A model generated the notes under the pieces. It did not search any database. It saw nothing but the letters and a program-made list of their open reading frames with translations, and was not told the origin of the DNA. The translations under genes and the position numbers were made by a program. DNA of 64,000 nt from NCBI GenBank assembly GCA_021234155.1, contig JAJEKV010000037.1, positions 2,782,631 to 2,846,630 of the forward strand. Reading direction: 5' to 3'. Origin of the DNA: Isoetes taiwanensis (Eukaryota; Streptophyta; Lycopodiopsida; Isoetales; Isoetaceae). Position 1 is the first letter of the stretch. The number at the start of each line of letters is the position of its first letter. Of the stretch, positions 33,569 through 44,556 are shown one piece after another.

Positions 33569-34922
33569 CGGTGCTTCGATCGACTCCTGAAATTAACTCC
33601 AGGAGCCAACCGGGTTCGCCCAAGCGAACCCCGAAAATTTGCCCAGGCGAACCCGCACTCCTGACGTGGCGTCTGTGTGGCAATACCTACCGGGTTCGCC
33701 CAAGCGAACCCAAACCCGGGGTTAGCCGTGCGTGCGATGTCAGTGCTGGGCATTTAATACCCCCCCTGCCGGGTTCGCCCAAGCAAACCCACGGCGGGGC
33801 CATCTGACGTTTCAGAGCGTCAGGCCCTGTTAACAATGGAAAACTGGGTTTTTTTTTTTCAATTTCTCTGTTTTCCACTGTTTTGTCTATCGCTCGAAAG
33901 CTTAACCAATTCTAGCCTTACCCATTAAACCACCATAGCCAATTCCGATGTTTTTCCTCTACAAATTTCCATCTCTATAGCTCGCCACTGCAGCATTTTT
34001 TTTTTTTTCGTCTCTGTCTCTTCAAAACTAGCATCTTTTATTTCTCCATTTTCCAGTCTTTCCTCCATCGCTAGAAAACCCAGCCAATTCTAGAAATACC
34101 ATGAACCCACCATAGCCAATTCCGACGTTTTTTATATCCTCTGTTTTTGTATTCGGCCAATTGCCTAGAAACGCCTCCATCGCCATAGCCAATTCCGTCA
34201 GAATTCCAGCTTTTATTTCCATTTTCCTTTCCGGTATTTGCCATAGCCAGAGCTTATTGGGTTTTGGCCAGAAAGCACCAATTCGCCGTCGCCAGAACGT
34301 CTGGATCAGGCCAGACGGCGTCCACCATCTCCGTTCCTTTTCCAAAAGCTGTTGCCGCTTGTCATTTACTGCCATAGCCTGCCTGTTTTTGATCTGCCCA
34401 TGTTTTGGGCTGCATCGGATTTCTAAAACCTGGTTAGTCCGCTTCATCCTTGAGATCAAAACCGAGTTTTGGGATTAAGATCGGCCCATTTTTTGGCTTG
34501 GACAATGAATCCTCTGTCTCTTGTGCTGGGAAAAAACCTGCGGCAAGTGTTTTCTGACAATTGTTCTCTGCGCCTCCTCCCCAGAGCCTCATCTTTTTTG
34601 CACAGTCTTCCTCTTGAATCAATGCGCAAATTTGTCATCTTCTTTACCCATTTCTAAATCTTATCGGGTTCGCCCAAGCGAACCCGGTAGGGTCGCTGGT
34701 CCCACGCGCTTGACTCCGGCCACATGCCCGATCCTGACACCTGACACTTAACCGTGGTTTGGGTTCGCCCAAGCGAACCCGGCAGCAATGCCACGCAGGC
34801 GATTGCGCCCGCGAACCATCATGCCACGTCCCCTGCGGGTTCGCCTGGGCGAATTTCTGGGGTTTGCCTGGGCGAACCCGCTTGGCATGTTGACTCAATT
34901 TCGGGAGCCAATAAAGTGGGCG
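33569..34922. mobile_element. Non-autonomous MULE-like element with palindrome-built inverted arms
   Basis: A 9-bp direct repeat TAATTAAGA (33560-33568 and 34923-34931) flanks a 1354-bp block. Its ends align as long inverted repeats of over 200 bp: left CTCCTGAAATT…GCC, right complement CTCCCGAAATT…GCC, then both run through GGGTTCGCCC. Each arm contains several copies of the 20-bp near-palindrome GGGTTCGCCCAAGCGAACCC (33612, 33692, 33771, 34666, 34761) and diverged copies (34837, 34860). The middle ~860 bp is pyrimidine-rich, with CCATAGCCAATTCCG three times (33933, 34110, 34183). No transposase is present. The 9-bp duplication and long inverted repeats suggest Mutator-like origin; this is inference. 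Confidence 0.75.
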
Positions 34923-36221
34923 TAATTAAGAGGAAGCATTATAAAGGCAAGCATAAGGGAGGAATGGTCAAGATAACAACTTAGCAAACCATTGCCCACG
35001 AAAGATAGATTTCCACGAAAGAGCTTCACTACTTACTTGGTCATGCTGAAGCTTCCGGTGGAATAACTAGATATAATATGTTCATCCTTTTCTTTAGAAC
35101 TATTAGATTTTGTTGGGAACTGCAAATTGGAGCTTATCATAAAAGCTATTTAGTATGCATCCGAACAAGCCTCAAGTAGGCAGACTCAAATGGTTCAAGC
35201 ACCATTAGCAGCTGTTGCCCATCTTCAGTTTTGTTGGCCGGGGAAAAACCCTTTATACCTGGCCAGAGCTCCAAATCTCGCCATATCTATCCCTCATGAT
35301 AAAGAGGTAGACATGAAACTGCAAACAGATATGCATATCAAAAACAAAGTACAGAGTCATATCACATCCAGGTCTACATTCATCGTGTAATCTAGTTCTC
35401 TAAATATCAGCAAAGTACCATCTTAAAGAAGTGCTTCTATGACTAGCAGAAGATAATAGAGAGTCCAAATGATTGGATTTCACTGATGGAGCTACTGCGC
35501 GGATATAAGGCCTTACAAACTCTTTGTTTCAAATGCAACGAAAATTCAAAGGCGAGTTGTGCTAGAAACTCTTGCATCTATTTCATATCAGAAAATATGA
35601 TGTACCAGTATTTCACACCCAGTTATGGCCTTAGAAAAAATTGTATCTCAGCAGTCCGAGTTTTAGCCATGCTAAGGTCGATTGTTTACTCGCCATTTTC
35701 ATAAATGAGGTTGAATGCTGCATCTGTACATATATAGCATGCAAATTTCCAAGCACAATAGAAATGGTAAAAGAGTGGTAACCTTTTGAAGGCCCCAGAG
35801 GCATAGAATGCCATAGTGCATGCTGTTGTACCAGTTTCGACATCAAGCAATCCTGAACCAGTTCCTGCATCTCAAAATTAAAGCTAAAAATTAGTGCTGC
35901 ACATGCCAATCCAACAAAAGAACTAAATTTAACATGTGTAGAGTGAAGACTGGGCTTTAAAACTGCACTGGCCCTGCGATAAAGAATGTCGTTATAGAAC
36001 CTAGAGCATGTAATGCAGTCTCAACGTGCAGGAGACCAACAATGCCAAAAGTGGGAAAGAGCCTAATTGTAGTCCACATGGGGACAATTTGAGAACGCGT
36101 CTCACCATGACATGTAAAGAAACATTAGCAACAGATCATCTGGCCACTACTAGAATAAGAATGCCAATTAGAAGGTTGCAAGACTCTTAGACTGAAGAAG
36201 CATTGCTTCCTTCCTGGGGAT

Positions 36222-36385
36222 TTTGCAATGCACATTAATGAGGATTTATATAGACCATGCAGCCAGTAAAATGCAATGGAGCAATAGTCCATTGCATTCT
36301 CCAAGCATTTGGCTCGCAATTTTGCAATGCACATTAATGAGGGTCCATATAGACCATGTAGCCCGTAAAATGCAATGGACCAATA
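36222..36385. repeat. Direct duplication of a 65-bp unit
   Basis: Units 36222-36286 and 36321-36385 match at most positions (TTTGCAATGCACATTAATGA, then ATATAGACCATG and GTAAAATGCAATGGA). The spacing is 99 bp. Confidence 0.85.
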
Positions 36386-36556
36386 CTTGGAAAACAATCC
36401 CAATGGATCAAGTGCCCACAAGATGCTCTACAATATACCTTATTGTCTGAAAGCAAAAAGATGTTGTTAGGATATCTAATTCAAATGTTAGCACATCCAC
36501 AATACTGGCTTCAACCTCTTGCTAATGAGATATTTTATCAGTTTATGCGAAGAATT

Positions 36557-36740
36557 TTTTTTTTTTTTTTTTTTTTTTTTGGAGAAACGGAAGTTTTTAT
36601 ATTTTATATAATAAAAAGTACAGAGTACAATGTTTCAAACTTCACAGAGGATTACTATAGGAGTAACCTCAACCTCTTCATCCTCTATGAACTGAAACTT
36701 ATTCAAATGAGTAACAGCAAAACAAAAGAAGTATAAGATA
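36557..36740 (-). mobile_element. Possible retroposon tail headed by poly(T)
   Basis: About 25 consecutive T (near 36557-36580) followed by AT-rich sequence suggest the poly(A) end of a minus-strand LINE or SINE insertion. No target duplication or coding sequence was found, and the other end is not defined. Confidence 0.35.
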
Positions 36741-36800
36741 GCTAACAATGGTTAAAGAAACCTGATTCTCAAAATGTTGTGTCTGAGGTGCATAGCAGAG

Positions 36801-37333
36801 TGCTGCATTGTCGGGGTCACAGATAGCCTAAAGCTGGCTAGGCTTAGAACAAGCCCAGCCGCCAGACTCCTCCCCTAAAAGCCTGGTGCAGGATATAGAA
36901 GCTCCTGTATAGTCCCCTAGCTCGGCAATCTCCACTGAACACCCATCTTGTTAATCATGGCAACTACCACCAAATCTACCTGTATACTACTTTTGAAGTA
37001 GCATAGAAGACCGGCTATACCACCAGCTGTCACTGCATATTTTACTCTTACCGAGATACAAATAAGTGAAATAAAGAAACAAATCAGTGTAAGAAGAGCA
37101 GCGGCCACTCTGCTCATAGAAGCTGCCACCGCTTCGTGGATTCTGGTCTCTCAGCTTTACTCAAATAAATCACCTGTGAATTGCATCAAATAAAATGCTG
37201 CATTGTCGGGGTAGGCAATCCAATTGAAGCTGGCTAGACAAAAAATATGCCCAGCCGCCAGACTCCTCCCTCAAAAAGCCCGGTGCAAGATGTGCAATCT
37301 TCCTGCCTACATCATATCCCTAGCTCGGCTATT
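36801..37333. repeat. Diverged direct repeat of about 135 bp
   Basis: Unit 1 (36801-36931) and unit 2 (37196-37333) share TGCTGCATTGTCGGGGT, AAGCTGGCTAG, GCCCAGCCGCCAGACTCCTC, GCCGGTGCA-type words and CCCTAGCTCGGC in order. They are separated by 264 bp that includes a hydrophobic minus-strand ORF of unknown nature. They may be the ends or tandem parts of an unclassified element. Confidence 0.7.
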
Positions 37334-38289
37334 CTATTTAAATCAAATCCAGCAATTTATTTGCATAAAAACTAGAAAGCCCCAAAAGTGCCTGAGTACC
37401 TGATCTGTTCTTAATACACAATTTTGTCATTCCGCCAGCAAGAAAGGGTAAGAGTAAATCCAAGATACTTCACAGAAACTGCAAGACTTTACCTCTTCAG
37501 ATGAAGCTTACTCCGTACTAAACCGGAACATGAGCCTGCTTCAGTTTGATCCAATTAGCCTGCATAAATCCCATCCATCCCAGGTCGACCCAGCCTCAAA
37601 GAAATCCTTCGAGAACGGCAAGGAAAGAGTGGGAAATGCAACCAAGACTGACCCAAAGCTGAAGATCGCCTACAGACTACATCCCTGGAAAAATCTGGAG
37701 AAAACCTGTGAGAATCAATCTTGCAGTTAGAAAGCATCATGGCCTGGCATCCAACTCCAGATCTTTGCTTCATGCCTCGCTGCTAATCCGGAAGCAAGGT
37801 GAAGCGGCGGTAGCCTCACCTCCGCCACCGCCCTAGCCGCTGCCGCTTCCGCTCATCTCCGCTCGCCCTATTCAAGAAAATTTTGTAGCTGCATCATCAC
37901 AAATTTACTTGTGGTGCATCTCTTTGGCAATCCCAGACTGTGGCTAAAGCAATTCTTGCTCCAATAATCAAGCACAAAGTTATGGGCAAGAAAGCCTACA
38001 ACTTTGTGTTCGTTAACCCTCGGCTCCGACTAGCTCTGTTGCTATTCAGATGAAATTTACAAACTTTAACGAGAGTTAGCAGCCCAAATAGTTGCCCCTC
38101 CGCATCAAAAGCTAGAAGGTTCAGTTATGCATCAGGGAACTTAAATGGGTACCTGGGCATCGGCAATAAGCTAAGCTTCCAAAAGCAAATATATGCCTAC
38201 TTAAAAGTGCATCAACAGAATCCTTCAAATTCCAGGTTCTCGAAACTCTCTTGTACATCCAATGCAACTGTTGTTTCGCAGATGCACAA

Positions 38290-38500
38290 TTAGAAGAAGA
38301 AGAAGAAGAAGAAGAGATTTTAACGTCACGCCACAAGGCAGCGTCCTATCGGACATGTGACACTTTACAACACACCCAGATGGGTCCTGCCCCCACCACT
38401 TTACATTGCTGAAGTGGGTCCTTCCCCCACCAACTTTACATTGCATGGCCACTTTCACAACGAGGCGTTGAACCCGTGACCTTGGGTTACTCAAATATTA
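38290..38500 (-). mobile_element. SINE candidate with (CTT)n tail
   Basis: Read on the minus strand, it starts near 38500 with CCAAGGTCACGGGTTCAACGCC, where GGGTTCAACGCC resembles the RNA polymerase III B box (GGTTCRANNCC). It runs through two related segments (CAATGTAAAGT.GGTGGGGG.AGGACCCA) and ends in a CTT trinucleotide run (plus strand AGA repeats at 38295-38315). A tRNA-like head and simple-repeat tail are SINE hallmarks. The A box is not clear. Confidence 0.45.
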
Positions 38501-38955
38501 TGGAGGCATCCTATGGAAAAGCAATTAAGTTTGAAGTTTCATACTAATAATCAGAGCACTACAAAGACCTTTAACAAAATTAATGCATGTGAAGAAAGGA
38601 AGAAGGCCTTACATTTATTTATAGGTCAGATTGAAATTGCATCAGTCCTGTTGCAACAGTATACTAAATATTCAGGCATGAAAGTTCTTAAAGATTTTGC
38701 TAGCAGATGGCATTAGACTCCAGTTTGCCTTTCATAATAAGACTTCAATGTCATTGCATGTCTCCAGCAGACCCAAGGTCACTGCATCTTGTTCTATGCT
38801 TGCTTAAATTGAGCATGTGCTGAAATCATTGCATTCAAGATACCACATTATGAATCTCTAACTTCCAAATATTTTGCACGCTCTCTCTGTGCTCTCACAT
38901 TTGGCATACATGTGAGCTAATATTTCCCATGCTAATTAATTTAAATATGAGTTAC

Positions 38956-39094
38956 CCTTCCAGTCTTGGCACTAGTCCATGCCTTCAAAGCACTAAAAAA
39001 AGTGATTCTAATGCCAGCAACCACTATAACCCGAATCATAACATCTTGCTCTGCCGATTCCACAAAGATTGCATACATATCAGATAAGAAATTT
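38956..39094 (-). other. Unidentified exon-like segment
   Basis: A minus-strand open segment bordered by an AG (TCGTTCAG) and a GT (GTAACTC) reads FLSDMYAIFVESAEQDV then MIRVIVVAGIRITFF and ALKAWTSAKTG. It looks like part of a real, perhaps membrane-associated, protein. The family was not recognised. It has the same orientation as the exon-like piece at 35783-35864, so the two could belong to one gene with long introns; that is speculative. Confidence 0.35.
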
Positions 39095-39249
39095 CTGAAC
39101 GATACTAGGCATATAATTAAACACAACGAGAGGAGACTCAAATCCAATACAAAAGAAGCTGGCGAGGAAAACATAAACACTAGAATAAATAACGAAGTTT
39201 TACATAAAGCATGACGTTGATTTCGCTTCGGATTGAGCATCAAAAAGAC

Positions 39250-41940
39250 CCGTAGGGTCTATGCGACCTGTATATAAATGTTTACTGTTTTACAATACCT
39301 AGTAGTGAACTACACAATGAAACCAGAATGTTGTAGCTAGAGCAGACTCAGTGGCCATGCAAGTGAGGCACAACTGGGAAATTCATATAACTTTATTTAG
39401 TATGAGGATACTTTACATCTCTAATAGACATACAGACAATGCATAGGTTCTAAAATTTAAGTCTTCTTGCGCAGAACCTTGGAAGTTAGTTCAACTGCAT
39501 AAAGTGTGTAGTCACAGTAATTGTGCGTAGGCATGAAGAGTTCCAATAAAAAAGCATGAATGTCATCATAAAACTGCAGGGGACGGGCGATGCAATGGAA
39601 TATTCATGCATAACGTCTGAATTGCAACAAAGATAGCTGGTTTATCCTATGTCTGCATTGCAATGATGCTCCAGATGTATACAAAGTTAAAAATTAATGC
39701 TCCTTGTCTTAAGGTTCCATAACCACAAAGCTCAAAAGGAAAACGACAAAAATCCCTAACTTGAATGAAGCTCAAAATTGCATTAGATCTAGTACTATAA
39801 TAGTATTGGGGCGAGTCACATATACAGGGCACCAAGAGGCTGTACAAATGGACCTTAATGTAGTTCTAGCTACATGCATATTCTCAATATCATATCTTCT
39901 TAATTACAAGATGCTAGGTCAATGCCTGCTACTGATTACCATATTAGCATAAACATAATAGAACAACTCTCTAACTGCAAATTTTAGCCTAATGACTTAC
40001 CTGGATGTTGCTGCATAGAAATAGCATTGCAGAAACAAAAAGCACAATCCAAATCTAAGATATATTTGTCAACTGTATTTTATGTGCTAGACTAGAACGA
40101 GAAACAAAACCATGGTTGTAGCACTAGATGGGCTATTTAAAAATCATGGTAACATTAGAAAAGAGAAAACTTCATGAACAACCTATTGCCAATCGTGACA
40201 CCTTTTCAATGCCATCTCCACCTCAACATCTGCCAGGCCATTGATGGAGAGTGTTGCAATCTAGAAATTGGGCACTTTGTGAGCATTTGTTAGCAATTGT
40301 GGAAAGCAGCTATCAAGCTTCTACATCACATGACCACTAAGCCAAGTGAAGCTTCCCTGCATGCAGGCATCTACTAAAACATGGTTAGAATGTAGCTTAC
40401 AAATGACATCTACCAAATAAATTGAAGATTTACCTTCAAATCAATGCTATTATTAGCTATTACTGAGAAATTTGCGAAATCTCGACAGGTGGGATGTGAG
40501 GCTTAAAGAGAAGCTACTGAAGTTGCAATGCGACAGGGAAGTCTTAACCTTCATCCTAGAAGCAAATAGTTCATCATATAGCCATGAAGCCAGTTGTAAA
40601 TACAAGTAGAGGAGGTGATCCAACAACTTTACAGTGCATGCATTATGCGGAGGTGATCCAACTTGTTTGCAGTACATGCACTGTGATGCTTCCTACTAAA
40701 TATACGACACCCAGTCGTACATCTCGTAGGAAATCCCCCATCCAGCCCTCTGGCCACATGGGCCCTCCATCTATCCTGCACCCTTGACCGAGAAGGGGAG
40801 GAGGTGACTTGACGCCCTTCCCCTATGGGCTCCTATAACAGCGGAAGCATAAGATAATGTCAGCACTAACAACAATAATATATCTAACTATCTCGAATGG
40901 TAGCACATCTGTACATCCATAGATACAACAAAGATATCAACACGCCATGAAACATGAGAGCTCCTACCCAGGTTCAGACTCGTAAGGAAGTAGACTGACG
41001 GCTGGGCTACAAGTTAGAGAAAACCGAGATATAACAATGGCGAGGCTGGCTATAGACAATGGCTAGGGTTGACCGGTGAATCAGGTTGGGAGCGAAAGCC
41101 GCCAGCTCAACTGGCGGAATGCTTTCAAAACCAATTCACTGGAGTAAGATAGAGGAGAGTGGAATTTCGTGTATTTCTCGTTCATTTGGATGATACGACA
41201 GGTCAATCATTTGCTCCATCCGTATCGACAGTGGCACCGTCCCTCCTATGCATACTTTGCAGATTGGCTAGATCGGGCTCTGGCGTGACTATAACATGCC
41301 GGATATGTAGTCTCGTGGTATCACCCATCGAGACTACTCCGGGTTGAATCTCCCCAGTCCGATGAGGTAGGAAGGCTTCCATCTCCCCTTCCCGAGGTCT
41401 AGTGGTTTGATGTGCAGCTAGAGAATCGTGGCGACACACGCTTCGTTCCCGACTGAACGGCCCAAAACAAGAGCCAAGCCAACGTCTGCAACTCCTAAGG
41501 GTCAGGGCAACACCATTGACCCAGGGAGTGTCGGACCCATACCTGGCCCACATTAAGTGACCGACTATAAGACTAGCCCACTATGGGTCCCCAGTAGCCG
41601 CGCTCAGCAGGGATCTCCCTCCGCTTTGCCATTAGCCTCGTTGTAGGGTGGTAAGTCATTCTACAACCCCCATAGCCGGGTGGGTTCCTATGCATATGCC
41701 GCATAATATTAGGAACTAAGGGTCTAAACTAGAAGCATCCACGCTGACCCCAATTTTTGGTCCACAGATGTTTTAAGTGTTGTTTTATGCCAAAAACAAC
41801 TCCAAAATGGCCCCAAAAGTCCACATGGCCCGTTTATCCGGATTTGCACAAAGAGACAGTGGGTTTTTGGCAGAAATCTCCCGTGGTGGTCTTTTGGCAG
41901 AAAAATCCATGCGTAGAAAAAATTGACATAGTTTTTTAAA
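39250..41940. other. Gene-poor region with a GC-richer repeat-like block
   Basis: 39250-40690 shows no convincing coding sequence. 40690-41750 is richer in G and C than its surroundings, with several short inverted words. Its ORF (41203-41553, minus) has no recognisable family. The texture resembles an LTR or untranslated retroelement sequence, but no second copy lies in the window, so it cannot be confirmed. Confidence 0.4.
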
Positions 41941-42430
41941 TTTTTGTCAACGTGTACTTTTTTCCTTCACTGTTGTTTTCTATGGAACCATGCATTGTTT
42001 ATCTTTAAAATAGAACGCGTAGGTTTTAATTTTACTACACCTGAAAAACTAAATTATAACAATAGAAATAAAGGACTATAAAGAAAAGAACACGTAGGAA
42101 ATAGAAAATTGATGTTTTCAAGTGTTCGTTCTCTCAATATGGACACGTCGTTTCACGTGTTGTTTTTGCCAACAAAAAAAAAAACCACGCATGGTCTTTT
42201 TTAATTTACGAAACACTACATGTGTTATTGAAATCTAGCTATTGTTTTTCTAAAATAAGGACATGTAAAAAGTAATATTATAACACGTAGAAAAGACGTG
42301 AGTTTCTAATGTGGTTATTTAACGAATGAGATATTGACACGTGGCATACTTTTTAAATAAAAAGAATATTCTAGCTAATCGAATATGGACACGTAGCATA
42401 CTTTTGAAATAAAAAAGCATTATTATTGGG
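41940..42430. repeat. ACACGT-rich segment with a direct repeat
   Basis: Words ACACGT/ACGTGT recur about eight times in 500 bp, for example 42088, 42141, 42154, 42281, 42333 and 42388. A direct repeat GACACGTGGCATACTTTT / GACACGTAGCATACTTTT (near 42332 and 42387), each followed by AAATAAAAAAG-like sequence, lies at the end. A run of about 12 G follows at 42428. CACGTG cores can bind bZIP/bHLH factors, but repetition suggests a mobile-element remnant. Confidence 0.45.
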
Positions 42431-42439
42431 GGGGGGGGG

Positions 42440-43620
42440 AGGGGTGCCCATATTCCGTGCACTTAAGGTTTGAATAAAACAGAGGCTTAGTTTTTTCTAA
42501 TCAGAACAGGGAAAAAAGCACGATTCTGGAGAGCTCGAGACCGAATCTGTTAAGAGAAACAAAAATCAGAGAAATCAGGTGTCCACACCTGGATTTGTGA
42601 GCCTTCAAAGTAGGCTTATCACCTGACCATCCCCCTTCACCTCCTGCCCATCTAGCGTGCACCAGGATTTTTAGTTCATTTTTCATGAAGAGGCACGATT
42701 CCAGGGCTTCTGGGTGCACGGTTCCAGGGCTTTTGTGAGCAAAAGCTGGTACCAAAACGATCTACAAAAAGGCATCACTTGAAAATGAATGGCATCCTAG
42801 AATTGATCGTTTGAGGCTATTAGGTTCAGTGAGTAAGAAATTCATGCTCTTAGGTCAATTGTCTAGGTACATCACTAGTATAAATACGAAAAAAGTCTCA
42901 AGTGTATACATATTATGATATACAATGATAAGTGATTGGGAATTGAGCTCTTATAAACTCCCAAAGTCTAGCTTATGGAAGAGCTACGTATAAAATTTTG
43001 AAGGCATGGAATTTTTTTATTTAACATAAGAAAAATTACATTGTTGGTAAAATTGGCTCTACTTCAATCTAAGGCTAATAAACCAAAAAGGTACAAATAG
43101 AAATAGTGTGTTAGGACACCATGTATAGTAGACGGAACTTTTGACATAACAGAGCAAAACCAGCAGTGTTTATCCTTTTGAATATTCCCCTTTACATCAA
43201 CAAAACTTATTTGGAGCATGCAAAAACCTTGAGTTGATGCAGAATCAAGCTGCTTTCGAAACACAATAAGCCTGTTCCAATCTAGAGCAATAGCCTTATG
43301 AGAAGTTATCAGAAAATGAAAATTCAAAGGGGAAGTTCAGGTGGAGGCGGGGGAAGCCTTATTAAGAATAATGGAAGAGGAAAAACAGACATGAGAGCTG
43401 GCCAAGATGGAGTTGGAAAGTATCTCTCTCCTAATGAAGGATATGCCATTCTTGAGGATTTTGGTTTTCCTTGTAATTCTATTAGCAATAAGTTTTCAAG
43501 CATCTTTAGCTGCCAGATTATGGCCTAAAGGTAAACCAAGCAAAATAATGGTCTAGTTTTTGGTGCCACTTGTATTAAGAATAGAGTCAGCCATAGATTT
43601 AGAACTCTCTTGCGGTCCTA
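42440..43620. other. Intergenic, nothing recognised
   Basis: No coding sequence or RNA gene was recognised. No LTR for the adjacent minus-strand Gypsy was found here, so its 3' end appears to be lost. Confidence 0.45.
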
Positions 43621-43688
43621 TGTTTATCGGCTACACTCTTCTGCCAACTCCTTGCTGCTAGAAGATATCCTCTCACTTCTTCCACTAG

Positions 43689-44495
43689 CTACTGCATATC
43701 AGACAACATCTGTTGAGAAACTTCAACTTTAGACACTGGATTATGCCAAGTGCCTGGTGTCAAGCATTGATAACCATAATTGATCGTGAAGGGGGACATC
43801 TGAGAAGATTCTTGCTTGCTGCTATTATATGCAAACTCCACCAAGTGAATGAAATCGTCCCACTTTGATTGCTTGTTCCAGACATAGTTTCTCAACATAT
43901 CTTCTATGATTCGATTCGTATACTCTGTCTGCCCATCAGTCTGAGGATGATATGCCGTGCTCATCGACGGCTTCATCTGGATGGTGGTGAAGAGATCTTG
44001 CCAAAATGCACTCATGAACTTCAAATCCCTATCAGATATTATCTCTCTTGGCATTCCATGGAGTCGAAAGATTTTCTTTGTGAACAATATGGCGGTATCC
44101 AACGCCGTATCCGTGGTCCTGCATGGCACAAAATGCGCCATTTTTGACAATTTGTCCACTACTACCATTAAGGCATCTTTGCCCCTTATGGTTCTTGGGA
44201 GCCCTGTAATAAAGTCCATGCTTATTACTTCCCATTTGACATTTGGCAATGGCAATGGCTCCAACACTCCTAGAATTCGAAGTTGTTCTGCTTTCGTCTA
44301 CTGATATAGCTGACATTCTCGAATGTACTTGGCTATCTGCTTCTTTATGCTGGGCCAATAGTAGCTACTTCTTATCTTGAAGTAGGTCTTCGTAAAACCT
44401 GCATGGCCGGATACTGGGCTATTGCGTATGTCATGGAGTATTAACTTCCTGATTCTAGATGACTCTGGTACACACAATTTGTTCTTATGGTACAA
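43689..44495 (-). pseudogene. Gypsy integrase remnant
   Basis: The zinc-binding segment at 44298-44495 has SGHAGFTKTYFKIRSSYYWP followed by CQLY, so the last zinc-binding cysteine of H-H-C-C is lost. The catalytic core at 43689-44267 keeps the three acidic residues: ISMDFITGLP, IISDRDLKF and DGQTEYTN. The two parts are in different frames. The C-terminal domain is truncated. Confidence 0.85.
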
Positions 44496-44556
44496 TAGGT
44501 TGCCTTCCTTCTTAAAATGCTTGAAGGTTTCCCTTTCTTGGTCCGTTCTTGCCTCC

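Larger units (their letters stand above)
34932..38285. other. Gene-poor region with duplications and one exon-like segment
   Basis: No complete gene was recognised. A minus-strand exon-like piece at 35783-35864 is bordered by AG and GT and reads GTGSGLLDVETGTTACTMAF; its family is unknown. Duplications at 36222-36385 and 36801-37333 and a poly(T)-headed insertion near 36557 are separate entries. A GC-rich patch with CCGCC/GCCGC words lies at 37797-37870. The rest shows nothing further. Confidence 0.45.

Noticed and set aside
34028-34459. 143-codon minus-strand ORF inside the MULE-like element
   Set aside because: Its sequence comes from pyrimidine-rich repeat units (CCATAGCC etc.) and resembles no family; probably a chance ORF.
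33612-34879. CRISPR-like reading of the recurring 20-bp unit
   Set aside because: The spacing is irregular, units are palindromic and lie in inverted arms, and the genome is eukaryotic.
38295-38315. AGA microsatellite as an independent feature
   Set aside because: It fits better as the tail of the SINE candidate.
40690-41750. LTR of the chromovirus-like Gypsy
   Set aside because: No matching copy exists on the other side of that element within the window.
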